Shown: positions 29,977 to 40,683 of the stretch, one piece after another
Position numbering within the stretch: position 1 is the first letter of the stretch
Layout of the letters: each line of letters starts with the position of its first letter
From: Deltaproteobacteria bacterium
GTDB taxonomy: Bacteria > Myxococcota > Myxococcia > Myxococcales > 40CM-4-68-19
NCBI GenBank assembly: GCA_005879315.1
Contig: VBLC01000039.1
Location: 23,930-87,929, forward strand
DNA length: 64,000 nt
Direction: 5' to 3'
Position numbers and translations under genes: made by a program
Notes under the pieces: model-generated
Databases searched by the model: none
What the model was told of the DNA's origin: nothing
The model's input: the letters and a program-made list of their open reading frames with translations, nothing else

Positions 29977-31001
29977 TCCTGGATCTGGATGCCGAGCTGC
30001 ACGTTGGTCTGGCTCGAGCCAGTCGGGGGCGCGCTGTTCTGCACCACCATGGCGACGCGCGCGTTGTGCCCGTCGAGGATGTAGTTGAGGCCGCCATCGA
30101 TGGTCTTGATGGCGTCACCCCCCGCTCCCGGCACGGCGTGCTGGTATCGCACCATCGGCTGCACGCGACCCGGGCCGAGCTTGGAGGCGAAGAGCCAGCT
30201 GGCGAGGCCGTAGAAGCTCCAGCCTTGCTTGCCGGCATCGTTGCCCTGATTGAAGTTGTAATAAGCGCCTTCGAGCGAGAGCACGTCGGCGGCGACCTTG
30301 TGCTCGAAGAGCAGGTCGAGGTTCATCCCGAGCAGCTTCTTGTCGCCGGCGGGATCGGCCGTCTTCTTGTATTGCAGCGTGCCGCCCAGCGCGAGCACTT
30401 CCTTGGAGCCGTAGTACGTGCTCGAGTTGTAGTAGCCCGGCTCCGGGTCGAGGAAGTTGTAGACCAGCCGCACCGCGTAGATCGCCTGCCCGATGGGAGT
30501 GGTGGGATCGACGGTGAAGACGCCGGCCTGGTACTTGAACTGTCCCTTGTTGACCTGGCCCCACAGCGCCGCGCCGTCGGCGCGGCCGGCGTAGACCGAT
30601 GGATATCCATTGACGGTGGTCGGATAGTTCCAGGCGTTCTGATAGTACGGCCCGCTCAAGTTCGCGCGATCGGAGGGCGGCAAGAAGCGCCCCATCCAGA
30701 CGTTGAACAAGTCGGTCGGCTCGAACTGCGCCACCGCGTCGAGCACGTGGATGCGGCCGCCGTCGCCGTTGTTCAGGTCGAGGTTGCCGGAGAACTTCAT
30801 CCACGGCGCGATCTGCGCGCCGATGTAGGGCCGGACATCGAGCGTCGGCACGCCCAGGCCAGTGGCGGTCGTGGCGTCGGTATAGCCGCCGCCCACGCGG
30901 ATTCCCACGCCATAGGAGAGCGACTTCGGTCCCAACGTCAGCTGATCCGCGCTCGCGGCGAAGGCAGCGAGCGCTGCTGCAGAAGCGGCTGCGATTCTCA
31001 T
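29973..31001 (-). CDS. Outer-membrane porin inside the urea operon
   Basis: A 342-residue predicted beta-barrel with a clean signal peptide (cleavage after FAASA). It has alternating aromatic strands throughout and a barrel-type pattern of Gly/Tyr/Asn loops (YYQNAWNYPTTVNGYP), broadly like phosphate-selective porin O/P. ATGA overlaps join it to urtA and urtB on both sides, so it is made together with the urea transporter. The simplest inference is an outer-membrane channel that lets urea, or short amides, reach UrtA. Confidence 0.85.
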   Translation of the reverse strand: MRIAAASAAALAAFAASADQLTLGPKSLSYGVGIRVGGGYTDATTATGLGVPTLDVRPYIGAQIAPWMKFSGNLDLNNGDGGRIHVLDAVAQFEPTDLFNVWMGRFLPPSDRANLSGPYYQNAWNYPTTVNGYPSVYAGRADGAALWGQVNKGQFKYQAGVFTVDPTTPIGQAIYAVRLVYNFLDPEPGYYNSSTYYGSKEVLALGGTLQYKKTADPAGDKKLLGMNLDLLFEHKVAADVLSLEGAYYNFNQGNDAGKQGWSFYGLASWLFASKLGPGRVQPMVRYQHAVPGAGGDAIKTIDGGLNYILDGHNARVAMVVQNSAPPTGSSQTNVQLGIQIQE

Positions 31002-32239
31002 CTCAGCTCCGCATGCTTTTCATTGCCGGGGATGAAGGGGCTCCAGGGCTGCGCGCGGATCGGTTTGTCCGTCTTCCACACCACGTCGAACTGCCCGTCG
31101 CCCTGCACCTCGCCGATCATCACCGGCTTCCAGAGATGGTGGTTGGTCTCGTCCATCTTGAGGACGAACCCCGAGGGCGCGGGGAAGGTCTGCCCGCTCA
31201 TCGCCTTGCGCACCTCATCGACCTTGACGCTGCCGGCCTTCTTCACCGCCTGCGCCCACATGTGCATGCCGACGTAGGTGGCTTCCATCGGGTCGTTGGT
31301 GACGCGCGAGTCGCCGCCGGGCAGCTTGTTCTTCTTCACGTACGCCTTCCATTTCTTGATGAAGGCGGCGTTCTCCTTGTTCTTCACCGACATGAAGTAG
31401 TTCCAGGCGGCGAGGTGGCCGATCAGCGGCTTGGTGTCGATGCCGCGCAGCTCCTCCTCGCCGACGGAGAAAGCCACCACCGGGATGTCCGTCGCCTTGA
31501 GCCCCTGGTTGCCCAGCTCCTTGTAGAAGGGGACGTTGCTGTCGCCGTTGATGGTGGAGATCACGGCAGTCCGGCCACCGGCGCCGAACGCTTTGACCTG
31601 GGCGACGATGGTCTGGTAGTCGCTGTGCCCGAAAGGCGTGTACGTCTCCTGGATGTCGGTCTCCGGAACGCCTTTGGAGCGCAAGAAGGCGCGGAGGATC
31701 TTGTTGGTGGTGCGCGGATAGACGTAGTCGGTGCCGAGCAGGAAGAAGCGCGTCGCTCCGCCGCCCTCCTTGCTCATCAAGTATTCCACGGCGGGGATGG
31801 CCTGCTGGTTGGGCGCGGCGCCGGTGTAGAAGATGTTTTGCGAGAGCTCCTCGCCCTCGTACTGCACCGGATAGAAGAGGAGCCCGTTCAACTCCTCGAA
31901 GACGGGCAGGACCGACTTGCGCGAGACCGAGGTCCAGCAGCCGAACACCACCGCCACCTTGTCCTGGGTGAGCAGCTGCCGCGCCTTCTCGGCGAAGAGC
32001 GGCCAGTTCGAGGCGGGATCGACGACGATGGGCTCGATCTTTTTTCCCAGCACGCCGCCCTTGGCGTTGATCTCGTCGATGGTCATCAGCGCCACGTCCT
32101 TGAGCGACGTCTCGCTGATCGCCATCGTCCCCGAGAGCGAGTGGAGGATGCCGACCTTGATCGTCTCCTCTGCGCGCGACTGCGTCGCGCAGAGAGCGGA
32201 TGCCATCACCAGCGTTGCCAGTCTGAAGCTCCTCATCAT
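30998..32239 (-). CDS. urtA: Urea-binding periplasmic protein UrtA
   Basis: A 413-residue substrate-binding protein. It has a signal peptide ending CATQSRA, then ETIKVGILHSLSGTMAISE, the start typical of UrtA, and VFGCWTSVSRKSVLPVFEE and GTDYVYPRTTNKILR, which also mark urea rather than branched-chain amino-acid binding. Two ATGs are adjacent (32239 and 32236); the GGAG site spacing (5 bases) favours the second, a one-residue difference. First gene of the operon, downstream of a sigma54 promoter. Confidence 0.95.
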   Translation of the reverse strand: MMRSFRLATLVMASALCATQSRAEETIKVGILHSLSGTMAISETSLKDVALMTIDEINAKGGVLGKKIEPIVVDPASNWPLFAEKARQLLTQDKVAVVFGCWTSVSRKSVLPVFEELNGLLFYPVQYEGEELSQNIFYTGAAPNQQAIPAVEYLMSKEGGGATRFFLLGTDYVYPRTTNKILRAFLRSKGVPETDIQETYTPFGHSDYQTIVAQVKAFGAGGRTAVISTINGDSNVPFYKELGNQGLKATDIPVVAFSVGEEELRGIDTKPLIGHLAAWNYFMSVKNKENAAFIKKWKAYVKKNKLPGGDSRVTNDPMEATYVGMHMWAQAVKKAGSVKVDEVRKAMSGQTFPAPSGFVLKMDETNHHLWKPVMIGEVQGDGQFDVVWKTDKPIRAQPWSPFIPGNEKHAELR

Positions 32240-32274
32240 GTCTCCTTTGGTGTGAACTGAACCGTTCCCGCCTG

Positions 32275-32290
32275 TGCAAGCGCAGGACCA
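32275..32290 (-). promoter_or_regulatory. Sigma54 (-24/-12) promoter for the urt-ure operon
   Basis: On the minus strand the sequence is TGGTCCTGCGCTTGCA, with invariant GG and GC 10 bp apart. The predicted start near 32264 gives a leader of about 25 nt before urtA. Twelve of sixteen bases, including all key ones, match the amt promoter in this window. Confidence 0.8.
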
Positions 32291-32348
32291 CCCCGCGGCA
32301 CACGCCGCGCCACTCGCGCGCGGAAAAATTTGCCGGACGGCTGGCACG

Positions 32349-32389
32349 ACGAATTCGTACGATCCGCCTCGCGACCCGACGAAATCGTC
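32349..32389. promoter_or_regulatory. Candidate enhancer dyads upstream of urtA
   Basis: Two palindromes, ACGAATTCGT (32349-32358) and GACGAAATCGTC (32378-32389). The second is centred 107 bp from the -12 GC of the urt promoter, matching the 106 bp seen at amt, and shares GAC-N6-GTC with the dyad before the sigma54 activator. These are likely activator sites; the protein is inferred. Confidence 0.5.
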
Positions 32390-32407
32390 AGCGTTGCAAA
32401 ACCAACC

Positions 32408-32431
32408 TTGGCGCGTTCGTTGGCGCGTTCG
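32408..32431. repeat. Tandem 12-bp duplication
   Basis: Two perfect head-to-tail copies of TTGGCGCGTTCG in the divergent region between urtA and the ilv leader. Beyond the sites listed separately I see no gene in this 415-bp region (32240-32654). Confidence 0.6.
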
Positions 32432-32615
32432 ATCGAGCGGCGCCTTGGCCCCGCTTCGCCCCTCCGGCGTCACATCCGACGGATTTGTCGTCTGCTCAGA
32501 TCGAAACGACGAACTTGTTGCCGCCGCAGAGCGCCCGGAGAGTGATCGGCCGGGCGCTCCGTCGGGCCTTTCGCCGAGGAAAGGCGCGGAATGCCGGCGT
32601 CTTGCTCGAATAAAT

Positions 32616-32644
32616 TTGACAAGAGTTCGCGATCGACGTTACGG
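32616..32644 (+). promoter_or_regulatory. Probable sigma70 promoter of the ilv-leu leader
   Basis: A perfect -35 box TTGACA at 32616 is followed after 17 bp by TTACGG as a weak -10. The transcript would begin close to the leader-peptide ATG (32655). The -35 is strong, the -10 poor. Confidence 0.5.
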
Positions 32645-32654
32645 ATCGCAGCCC

Positions 32655-32771
32655 ATGACTTCGCAGCCAAAGGCCAGCTCGTTCACCACCGCGCCTCGCG
32701 CTGCGCTCTCGCTTCTCGTCCTCGTCGGCCTCCTTCCCCTCATTACCGTGGGGTGCGGGCCGCCTGTCTGA
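32655..32771 (+). CDS. Branched-chain amino-acid leader peptide (attenuation)
   Basis: A 38-residue peptide ending GCGPPV, with the run LSLLVLVGLLPLITV: eight Leu, four Val and one Ile in all, mostly clustered. It ends 25 bp before a strong terminator and 76 bp before ilvB. This is the arrangement of ilv/leu leader peptides, where stalling of the ribosome at Leu, Val or Ile codons lets transcription proceed. No clear ribosome-binding site is visible, so expression is inferred from the layout and codon content. Confidence 0.8.
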   Translation: MTSQPKASSFTTAPRAALSLLVLVGLLPLITVGCGPPV

Positions 32772-32807
32772 CCGAGAAAGTTTCCGGAAGGAACAGGCCC
32801 CCGCACC
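32752..32807 (+). promoter_or_regulatory. Antiterminator pairing of the ilv attenuator
   Basis: GGTGCGGG (32752-32759), at the end of the leader peptide coding region, is complementary to CCCGCACC (32800-32807), the left arm of the terminator; GGCC on each side adds pairs. The two structures are mutually exclusive, as attenuation requires. Confidence 0.7.
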
Positions 32808-32831
32808 GAGAAGGTGCGGGGGCTTTTTTTT
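32797..32831 (+). terminator. Intrinsic terminator (attenuator) before ilvB
   Basis: A perfect 11-bp GC-rich stem (arms 32797-32807 and 32813-32823), loop GAGAA, followed by eight T residues (32824-32831). It sits between the leader peptide and ilvB and would stop transcription when branched-chain amino acids are abundant. Confidence 0.93.
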
Positions 32832-32846
32832 CGCCCCGAGGTCCGC

Positions 32847-34568
32847 ATGTCGAACGCAGTCGCCATCGAGAAGGTCGATCCCGCGCAGCGGACGGGCGCG
32901 CAGTTCATCTGGGAGGTGCTCGCGCGGGAGGGGGTCGACGTCGTCTTCGGCTATCCGGGCGGCGCGATCATGCCGACGTACGACGCCATGCCTGCCTACC
33001 CGGTGCGGCACGTGCTGGTGCGGCACGAGCAAGGCGCGGCTCACATGGCCGACGGCTACGCGCGCGCTTCCGGAAGAGTCGGCGTGGCGCTCGCCACCTC
33101 GGGGCCCGGGGCGACGAACCTCGTGACCGGCATCGCCACGGCGATGATGGACTCCTCGCCCATCGTCTGCATCACCGGCCAGGTGGGCTCGGCGCTCCTC
33201 GGCAGCGACGCCTTCCAGGAGATCGACATCACCGGCATCACCCTGCCGATCACCAAGCACAACTATCTCGTCACGCGCGCCGCGGACGTCGCGCCGGTGC
33301 TGCACGAGGCATTTCACATCGCGCGCTCGGGGCGGCCCGGGCCGGTGCTGGTCGACATCAGCAAGGATGCCCAGCAGGGATCGGCGCGCCTCGAGGCGAT
33401 CTCGGCGCCGCCGCGCGATCGTCCGCTGCAGCACGCCTCGGAGCTCGCCATCCGCCGCGCGGCCGCGCTGATCGACGCCGCCGAGCGGCCACTCATTCTC
33501 GCCGGCCACGGCGTGCTCAAGTCGCAATCGAGCAAGCTGCTGCGCGAGTTCGCCGAGAAGACCGGCATCCCCGTCGCTTCCACACTGCTCGGCCTGGGCG
33601 GATTTCCCGCCTCCCATCCGCTCAGCCTGGGCATGATGGGCATGCACGGCGAGGCCTTCGTCAACACCGCGCTGCAGGAAGCGGATCTGCTGCTCGCTTT
33701 CGGGATGCGCTTCGACGACCGCGTGACCGGCAAGCTGCAGACGTTCGCGGTCCACGCCAGGAAGATCCACGCCGAGATCGATCCCTCCGAGATCAACAAG
33801 AACGTCCGCGTCGACGTGGCGCTGCCGGGCGACCTGCGCGGCACCCTGGAGAAGCTCCTCCCGGCGGTGCTCGCGCGCAGTCGCACCCCGTGGCTGGAGC
33901 GGATCGCGGCGCGGAGGGGGGAGTGCTCGCGGCGCGACGTGCAGTCGCTGCCTGAGGGCGGAAAGCTGCTCGCGCCCCATGTGCTCCACGATCTCTGGCG
34001 GCTGACCGAGGGCAAGGCGCTCGTCGTCACCGACGTCGGCCAGCACCAGATGTGGGAAGCGCAGTACTACAAGCACGAGCGGCCCCGCTCGCTGATCACT
34101 TCCGGCGGCCTCGGCACCATGGGGTTCGCGCTGCCGGCCGCCATCGGCGCGCGCTTCGCCCGGCCCGACGACGAGATCTGGGTCGTCGTCGGCGACGGCG
34201 GCTTCCAGATGACCTCCTGCGAGCTGACGACCTGCGCGCAGGAAGGGATCAAGGTCAACGTCGCCATCATCAACAACGGATATCTGGGGATGGTTCGGCA
34301 GTGGCAGGAGTTCTTCTACGGCCGCCGCTACGTGGCGACGCCTTTGCGCAGTCCCGACTTCGTCGACCTCGCCAAGGCGCACGGCCTCTGCGGCCTGCGG
34401 GTCACCAAGCGGGCCGAGATTGCCGATGCGGTCGCGCGCGCGCGGACAGAGCCCGGCACGGTGGTGATCGACTTCCGCGTCGAGCAGGAGGACGTCGTCT
34501 ATCCCATGGTCCCGGCCAACGCGGACTTGCGCGACATGATCCGGCGGCCTTTCGAGGAGGAAGAATGA
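32847..34568 (+). CDS. ilvB: Acetolactate synthase large subunit
   Basis: A 573-residue ThDP enzyme that condenses two pyruvates, or pyruvate and 2-oxobutyrate, in the first common step of valine, leucine and isoleucine synthesis. The catalytic glutamate is Glu61 (HEQGAAHMADGYAR); the ThDP/Mg motif starts GDGGF at 449 and ends with the INN at about 477. GPGATN and FAD-binding GGAIMPTYD-type segments are typical. ATG at 32847 with GAGG upstream. It follows the attenuator. Confidence 0.97.
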   Translation: MSNAVAIEKVDPAQRTGAQFIWEVLAREGVDVVFGYPGGAIMPTYDAMPAYPVRHVLVRHEQGAAHMADGYARASGRVGVALATSGPGATNLVTGIATAMMDSSPIVCITGQVGSALLGSDAFQEIDITGITLPITKHNYLVTRAADVAPVLHEAFHIARSGRPGPVLVDISKDAQQGSARLEAISAPPRDRPLQHASELAIRRAAALIDAAERPLILAGHGVLKSQSSKLLREFAEKTGIPVASTLLGLGGFPASHPLSLGMMGMHGEAFVNTALQEADLLLAFGMRFDDRVTGKLQTFAVHARKIHAEIDPSEINKNVRVDVALPGDLRGTLEKLLPAVLARSRTPWLERIAARRGECSRRDVQSLPEGGKLLAPHVLHDLWRLTEGKALVVTDVGQHQMWEAQYYKHERPRSLITSGGLGTMGFALPAAIGARFARPDDEIWVVVGDGGFQMTSCELTTCAQEGIKVNVAIINNGYLGMVRQWQEFFYGRRYVATPLRSPDFVDLAKAHGLCGLRVTKRAEIADAVARARTEPGTVVIDFRVEQEDVVYPMVPANADLRDMIRRPFEEEE

Positions 34569-35119
34569 GCCACGACTCGGCCTTCGCCATCCCGCGCGAG
34601 CGGCGCGGCTCGCGCACCCTGATCGCGCACCTCGAGGACCGGCCCGGCGCGCTCAACCGCGTCGTCTCGCTCTTCCGGCGGCGCGGCTTCAACATCGACT
34701 CGCTCACCGTCGGCACGACCGAGCGGCCCGGGGTCTCGCGCCTCACGGTGGTCGTGCAGGCGGACGACGAGACCGCGCAGAAGCTGGCCGCCAACCTCTA
34801 CAAGCTGGTCGACGTGCTCGACGTCGAGGACCTGACCCGCGCGCCGGCCGTGGCGCGCGAGCTGGCCTTCGTCAAGGTCCGCGCCTCGCCGGAGCGGCGC
34901 TCGGAAGTGCTGCAGCTCTGCGAGGCCTTCCGCGCCCGCGTCATCGACGTGGCTCCCGCCTCGATCATCGTCGAGACGACCGGCGCGCAGGACAAGCTCG
35001 ACGGGCTCATCGAAGTGCTGCGGCCCTTCGGCATCCTCGAGCTGGTGCGCACCGGCGCGGTGGCGATGGCGCGCGGGACTTCTTCCATTCCTTTCCCTGA
35101 AGCGGAGGTTGCGACATGA
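34565..35119 (+). CDS. ilvN: Acetolactate synthase small (regulatory) subunit
   Basis: A 184-residue regulatory subunit. An ACT domain occupies residues about 17-90 (LIAHLEDRPGALNRVVSLFR, GFNIDSLTVG) and a C-terminal ACT-like domain follows (about 98-170). It mediates valine feedback inhibition in this family. ATGA overlap with ilvB and with leuA. Confidence 0.96.
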   Translation: MSHDSAFAIPRERRGSRTLIAHLEDRPGALNRVVSLFRRRGFNIDSLTVGTTERPGVSRLTVVVQADDETAQKLAANLYKLVDVLDVEDLTRAPAVARELAFVKVRASPERRSEVLQLCEAFRARVIDVAPASIIVETTGAQDKLDGLIEVLRPFGILELVRTGAVAMARGTSSIPFPEAEVAT

Positions 35120-36684
35120 GCGGCGCGGACCGAGTGATCGTCTTCGACACCACCTTGCGCGATGGCGAGCAAGCGCCCGGCGCGAGCATGAATCTCCAGC
35201 AGAAGCTCCAGGTCGCTCGCGCGCTCGCGCAGCTGGGCGTGGACGTGATGGAGGCCGGCTTTCCGGTGGCCTCGCCGGGCGACTTCCAGTCGGTGGAGGC
35301 CATCGCGCGCCAGGTCGAGGGCCCGACCATCTGCGCGCTCGCCCGCGCCGTCCGGCCCGACATCGACGCGGCCCTCCAGGCGCTCTCCCCTGCGCCGCGC
35401 AAGCGGGTGCACGTCTTTCTCGCCACCAGCCCCATCCACCGGCAGCACAAGCTGAAGATGTCGCGCGAGCAGGTGGTGCGCGCTTCCAGCGAGTCCGTCG
35501 CCTACGCGCGCGAGCGCTGCGAGGACGTCGAGTTCTCCCCGGAGGACGCCGCCCGCACGGAGCCCGACTTCCTCTGCGAAGTCGTCGAGCGCGCCATCGA
35601 GGCCGGCGCCGGGACCGTCAACATCCCCGACACCGTCGGGTACGCCGTGCCCGAGCAGTTCGCCGAGCTCTTCCGGCATCTGCGCGCGAAGGTGCGCGGC
35701 ATCGAGCGCATCGTCCTCAGCGTCCATTGCCACAACGACCTCGGCCTCGCCGTGGCCAACTCGCTGGCTGCGCTACGGGCCGGAGCGCGGCAGGTGGAGT
35801 GCACCGTCAACGGCATCGGTGAGCGCGCCGGCAACTGCTCGCTGGAAGAGGTGGTGATGGCCATCCGCACGCGCAGCGACTACCTGGGTCTGCGCACCGG
35901 CATCCGCACCGAGAATCTCGCCGCCGCCAGCCGCGTGGTCACCGCCGCCACCGGATTCGTCGTCGCGCGCAACAAGGCCGTGGTCGGGCAGAACGCTTTC
36001 GCCCACGAGGCCGGAATCCACCAGCACGGCATGCTCTCGCACGCGCAGACCTACGAAGTGATGCGCCCCGAGGACGTCGGCTGGCGGAGCACCAGCCTGG
36101 TCCTGGGCAAGCACAGCGGCCGCCACGCGCTGCACGCGCGGCTCAAGGAGATGGGCCACCAGCTCGAGCCTGCGCAGATCGAGCAGGTCTTCGAGGAGCT
36201 GAAGAAGCTGGCCGACAAGAAGAAGGAGATCTACGACGGAGACCTCGATGCCCTCCTGGTGGGCCTTTTCCAGAACGGCAGCGGCCGCCGCTGGCAGCTC
36301 GTCAGCCTCAACGCCATGAGCGGCACCGGCTCGCCGCCCAGCGCCGCGGTCGCGCTGTTGCGCAAGGACGGCAAGAAGCTCGAGGAAGCCGCCACCGGCG
36401 ACGGCCCCGTCGACGCCGTCTTCAAGTGCATCGAGCGCATCACCGGCGTCAGCGCCACGCTCAAGGACTTCCACGTCAAGAGCGTCACCGCAGGCGAGGA
36501 TGCGCAGGGCGAAGTCGTCGTGGTGGTCGAGCACGAAGGCCGCAGCTTCCGCGGCCGCGGCCTCTCCACCGACATCGTCCTCGCCAGCGCAGAGGCGTAC
36601 CTCGAAGTGGTCAACCGCATCGCCGCCGGGCGGCTCCTGCGCAAGGCCCCGCCTGAGCCGGAGGTCGTCTGTGGCGCAGTCTGA
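35116..36684 (+). CDS. leuA: 2-isopropylmalate synthase
   Basis: A 522-residue enzyme that condenses acetyl-CoA with 2-oxoisovalerate, the first committed step to leucine. The [12 protein letters not shown] metal-binding start, [15 protein letters not shown] and NGIGERAGN are the family signatures; residues about 390-510 form the LeuA dimer regulatory domain that binds leucine. The ATGA overlap with ilvN couples it to the operon. Confidence 0.97.
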   Translation: MSGADRVIVFDTTLRDGEQAPGASMNLQQKLQVARALAQLGVDVMEAGFPVASPGDFQSVEAIARQVEGPTICALARAVRPDIDAALQALSPAPRKRVHVFLATSPIHRQHKLKMSREQVVRASSESVAYARERCEDVEFSPEDAARTEPDFLCEVVERAIEAGAGTVNIPDTVGYAVPEQFAELFRHLRAKVRGIERIVLSVHCHNDLGLAVANSLAALRAGARQVECTVNGIGERAGNCSLEEVVMAIRTRSDYLGLRTGIRTENLAAASRVVTAATGFVVARNKAVVGQNAFAHEAGIHQHGMLSHAQTYEVMRPEDVGWRSTSLVLGKHSGRHALHARLKEMGHQLEPAQIEQVFEELKKLADKKKEIYDGDLDALLVGLFQNGSGRRWQLVSLNAMSGTGSPPSAAVALLRKDGKKLEEAATGDGPVDAVFKCIERITGVSATLKDFHVKSVTAGEDAQGEVVVVVEHEGRSFRGRGLSTDIVLASAEAYLEVVNRIAAGRLLRKAPPEPEVVCGAV

Positions 36685-38089
36685 ACCGCGGACGCTGTTC
36701 GAGAAGATCTGGGAGGCGCATCTCGTCTCCGCCGAGACGGAGGAGACGCCGGCCGTCCTCTACGTCGATCTCCACCTGGTGCACGAGGTGACTTCGCCGC
36801 AGGCGTTCGCGGTCTTGCGCGAGCGCGGGCTCAAGGTGCGGCGGCCGGAGCGGACGGTGGCGACGATGGATCACTCGACGCCGACCACTCCCGGCCGCTT
36901 CGTCGTCGAGGACGCGCAGTGTGCGGCGCAGCTGGCCGAGCTGCAGGCGAACTGCAGCGAGCACGGCATCGAGCTGCACGCGCTCGGCAGCGAGCAGCAG
37001 GGGATCGTCCACGTCATCGGGCCGGAGATGGGCCTCACCCAACCGGGCATGACCATCGTCTGCGGCGACAGCCACACCTCGACGCACGGGGCGTTCGGCG
37101 CCTTCGCCTTCGGCATCGGCACGAGCGAAGTCGCGCACGTGCTCGCCACCCAGTGCCTCCTGCAGCGGCGGCCGCGCACGCTGGAAGTGCGCGTGGAAGG
37201 CAGGCTGCGGCCCGGCGTGTCAGCGAAGGATCTGATCCTCGCCGTCATCGCGCGGCTGGGAATGGCCGGCGGCGCCGGCCACGTCATCGAGTACTCCGGC
37301 CCCGCCATCCGCGCGCTCTCGATGGAAGAGCGGATGACTGTGTGCAACATGTCGATCGAGGCGGGAGCGCGTGCCGGCCTGATCGGCCCCGACGACGCGA
37401 CCTTCCAGTACCTCGCAGGCCGGCCGCGGGCGCCGCGCGCCGAGGCTTGGGAAGAGGCCCTCGCGCTCTGGCGGACGCTGACTTCCGATCCGGGTGCCCG
37501 CTACGACCGCAGCCTCACCATCGACGCCGCCGCGCTGGAGCCGACGGTGACGTTTGGAACCAATCCATCCATGTCCGCTCCGGTCGTCGGCGCCGTGCCC
37601 GATCCGCAGTCGCTGCAGGAGCCGGCCTCACGCGCAGCGCTGGAGCGCGCGCTCGAGTACATGGGTCTGCGTCCCGGGCAGCGCCTCCTCGGCCATCCCA
37701 TCGAGGTGGTCTTCATCGGCAGCTGCACCAACTCGCGCCTCGAGGATCTGCGCGCCGCGGCCTCGCTCCTGCGGGGAAGGAAAGTCGCGCCGCGCGTACG
37801 CGTGCTGGTCGTGCCCGGATCGCGGCAGGTCAAGCGCGCCGCGGAGCAAGAGGGGCTCGACCAGGTCTTTCGCGAGGCCGGCGCCGAGTGGCGCGAGCCG
37901 GGCTGCTCGATGTGCATCGCGATGAACGGCGACCAGCTGCGGCCCGGCCAGGCGGCGGTCAGCACCAGCAACCGCAACTTCGAGGGCCGCCAGGGACCCG
38001 GCGGACGGACCTTTCTCGCCAGCCCGCTGACGGCCGCAGCCGCAGCGATCAAAGGCGCCATCGCCGACCCGCGCGAGCTGCTGAGGTGA
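36671..38089 (+). CDS. leuC: 3-isopropylmalate dehydratase large subunit
   Basis: A 472-residue [4Fe-4S] enzyme subunit. The cluster cysteines are seen in [12 protein letters not shown] and the CSMC pair of [25 protein letters not shown] and [13 protein letters not shown] are further signatures. A GTG start at 36671, 14 bp inside leuA, fits the family N-terminus ([10 protein letters not shown]); there is no ATG nearby. Confidence 0.95.
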   Translation: MAQSEPRTLFEKIWEAHLVSAETEETPAVLYVDLHLVHEVTSPQAFAVLRERGLKVRRPERTVATMDHSTPTTPGRFVVEDAQCAAQLAELQANCSEHGIELHALGSEQQGIVHVIGPEMGLTQPGMTIVCGDSHTSTHGAFGAFAFGIGTSEVAHVLATQCLLQRRPRTLEVRVEGRLRPGVSAKDLILAVIARLGMAGGAGHVIEYSGPAIRALSMEERMTVCNMSIEAGARAGLIGPDDATFQYLAGRPRAPRAEAWEEALALWRTLTSDPGARYDRSLTIDAAALEPTVTFGTNPSMSAPVVGAVPDPQSLQEPASRAALERALEYMGLRPGQRLLGHPIEVVFIGSCTNSRLEDLRAAASLLRGRKVAPRVRVLVVPGSRQVKRAAEQEGLDQVFREAGAEWREPGCSMCIAMNGDQLRPGQAAVSTSNRNFEGRQGPGGRTFLASPLTAAAAAIKGAIADPRELLR

Positions 38090-38091
38090 GG

Positions 38092-38628
38092 ATGGAACCG
38101 TTCAAGACGCTCGAGTCGCGCACGGTCGTCGTCGCCCGCCCCGACATCGACACCGACCAGATCATCCCCGCGCGCTTTCTCAAGGGCACGACGCGCACGG
38201 GGCTGGGCAAGCATCTCTTCGCCGGCTGGCCGGACTTTCCTCGCGACGAAGGCGCGCGCGTTCTCGTCGCCGGGCCGAACTTCGGCTGTGGCTCCTCGCG
38301 CGAGCACGCCGCCTGGGCGCTCGTCGATTACGGCTTCCGCGCCGTGGTCAGCTCCTCCATCGCCGACATCTTCCGCGCCAACGCGCTCAAGAACGGCCTC
38401 TTGCCCGTCGCGGTCGACGAAGCCATGCACCGGCGGCTGGTCGCCCGCCCCGGAGCGCGCGTCATCATCGATCTGGCGCAGCGCACGCTCGAGTTCGAAG
38501 GGGCTCGGGTGACGTTCGCGATCGATCCTTTCGCCCGCCGCTGCCTCTTGGACGGCACCGACGAGCTGGGCTTCTTGCTCGCCCAACAGAACGCCATCGC
38601 CGCGCACGAGAAGGAGCGCGCATGCTGA
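38092..38628 (+). CDS. leuD: 3-isopropylmalate dehydratase small subunit
   Basis: A 178-residue aconitase swivel-domain protein that pairs with Leu[13 protein letters not shown] and [13 protein letters not shown] are the family motifs. ATG at 38092 after GAGGTGAGG, just 2 bp past leuC. Its end overlaps leuB by 7 bp. Confidence 0.96.
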   Translation: MEPFKTLESRTVVVARPDIDTDQIIPARFLKGTTRTGLGKHLFAGWPDFPRDEGARVLVAGPNFGCGSSREHAAWALVDYGFRAVVSSSIADIFRANALKNGLLPVAVDEAMHRRLVARPGARVIIDLAQRTLEFEGARVTFAIDPFARRCLLDGTDELGFLLAQQNAIAAHEKERAC

Positions 38629-39653
38629 TCGCCGTCCTTCCCGGCGACGGGGTCGGACCGGAGGTGACCGCGCAGGCGGTGCGCGTCCTGCGCGAGCTGG
38701 GCGGATGCGAGCTGCGCGAGGCGCTCATCGGCGGCGCGGCCATCGATCGCACCGGCGTGCCGCTCCCGGACGAGACGCTCGCGCTCTGCCGCGACGCCGA
38801 TGCGGTGCTGCTCGGCGCCGTGGGAGGGCCGCGCTGGGACCCGGCGGCGAACGTTCGCCCGGAGCAGGGACTGCTCGGCCTGCGCCGATCGCTGCGGCTC
38901 TTCGCCAACCTCCGGCCGGCATCGATCCATCCGCGCCTGGTGGAGATCTCGCCGCTCAAGGCCGAAGTCCTGCGCGGGGTCGATCTTCTCTTCGTGCGCG
39001 AGCTGACCTCTGGCATCTACTTCGGCGAGAAGCGGCGCACCGCCGACCGCGCCGAAGACGTCTGCTCCTACAGCGTCGAGGAGATCGCGCGCGCGGTGCG
39101 CGTCGCGGGACGGATGGCGCGTTCGCGTCGCAAGCGGCTCACCTCGGTGGACAAGGCGAACGTGCTGGAGACCTCGCGGCTCTGGCGCGAGGTGACCACG
39201 CGGGTCGTGCGCGACGAATTCCCCGACGTGCAGCTCGAGCACCAGCTGGTCGACTCCTGCGCGCTGCGCCTCGTGCAGCGGCCCTCCACTTTCGACGTGA
39301 TCGTCACCGACAACCTCTTCGGCGACATCCTCACCGACGAGGCGGCGGTTCTGGGCGGCTCCATCGGCATGCTTCCTTCCGCTTCGCTGGGCGAGGGTCC
39401 GCGCGGCCTCTACGAGCCGGTCCACGGCTCGGCGCCGGACATCGCCGGGAAGGGCATCGCCAATCCATACGGAGCCATCGCCAGCGTTGCGATGATGATG
39501 CGCCACTCGCTCCGCCGCGAAGAACAGGCGCGCGCCGTCGAGAAAGCGATCGCCGCCGCGCTCGACGATGGCGTGCTCACGGCGGATCTGGGCGGCTCTT
39601 CCACGACGGCGCAGGCCGGCGATGCGGTGTTGAAGTTCCTCACCAAGGAGTGA
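38622..39653 (+). CDS. leuB: 3-isopropylmalate dehydrogenase
   Basis: A 343-residue NAD-dependent beta-decarboxylating dehydrogenase. Characteristic stretches are [51 protein letters not shown] and [12 protein letters not shown]. It catalyses the oxidation and decarboxylation of 3-isopropylmalate. Seven-bp overlap with leuD; ilvC follows after 7 bp. Confidence 0.97.
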   Translation: MLIAVLPGDGVGPEVTAQAVRVLRELGGCELREALIGGAAIDRTGVPLPDETLALCRDADAVLLGAVGGPRWDPAANVRPEQGLLGLRRSLRLFANLRPASIHPRLVEISPLKAEVLRGVDLLFVRELTSGIYFGEKRRTADRAEDVCSYSVEEIARAVRVAGRMARSRRKRLTSVDKANVLETSRLWREVTTRVVRDEFPDVQLEHQLVDSCALRLVQRPSTFDVIVTDNLFGDILTDEAAVLGGSIGMLPSASLGEGPRGLYEPVHGSAPDIAGKGIANPYGAIASVAMMMRHSLRREEQARAVEKAIAAALDDGVLTADLGGSSTTAQAGDAVLKFLTKE

Positions 39654-39660
39654 TCGGAAA

Positions 39661-40682
<1,022 letters not shown>

Positions 40683-40683
<1 letters not shown>

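Noticed and set aside
32342..32357. TGGCAC on the plus strand as a sigma54 promoter toward the ilv operon
   Set aside because: The -24 half is perfect, but the bases at the -12 position lack GC, and the site is about 300 bp from the leader.
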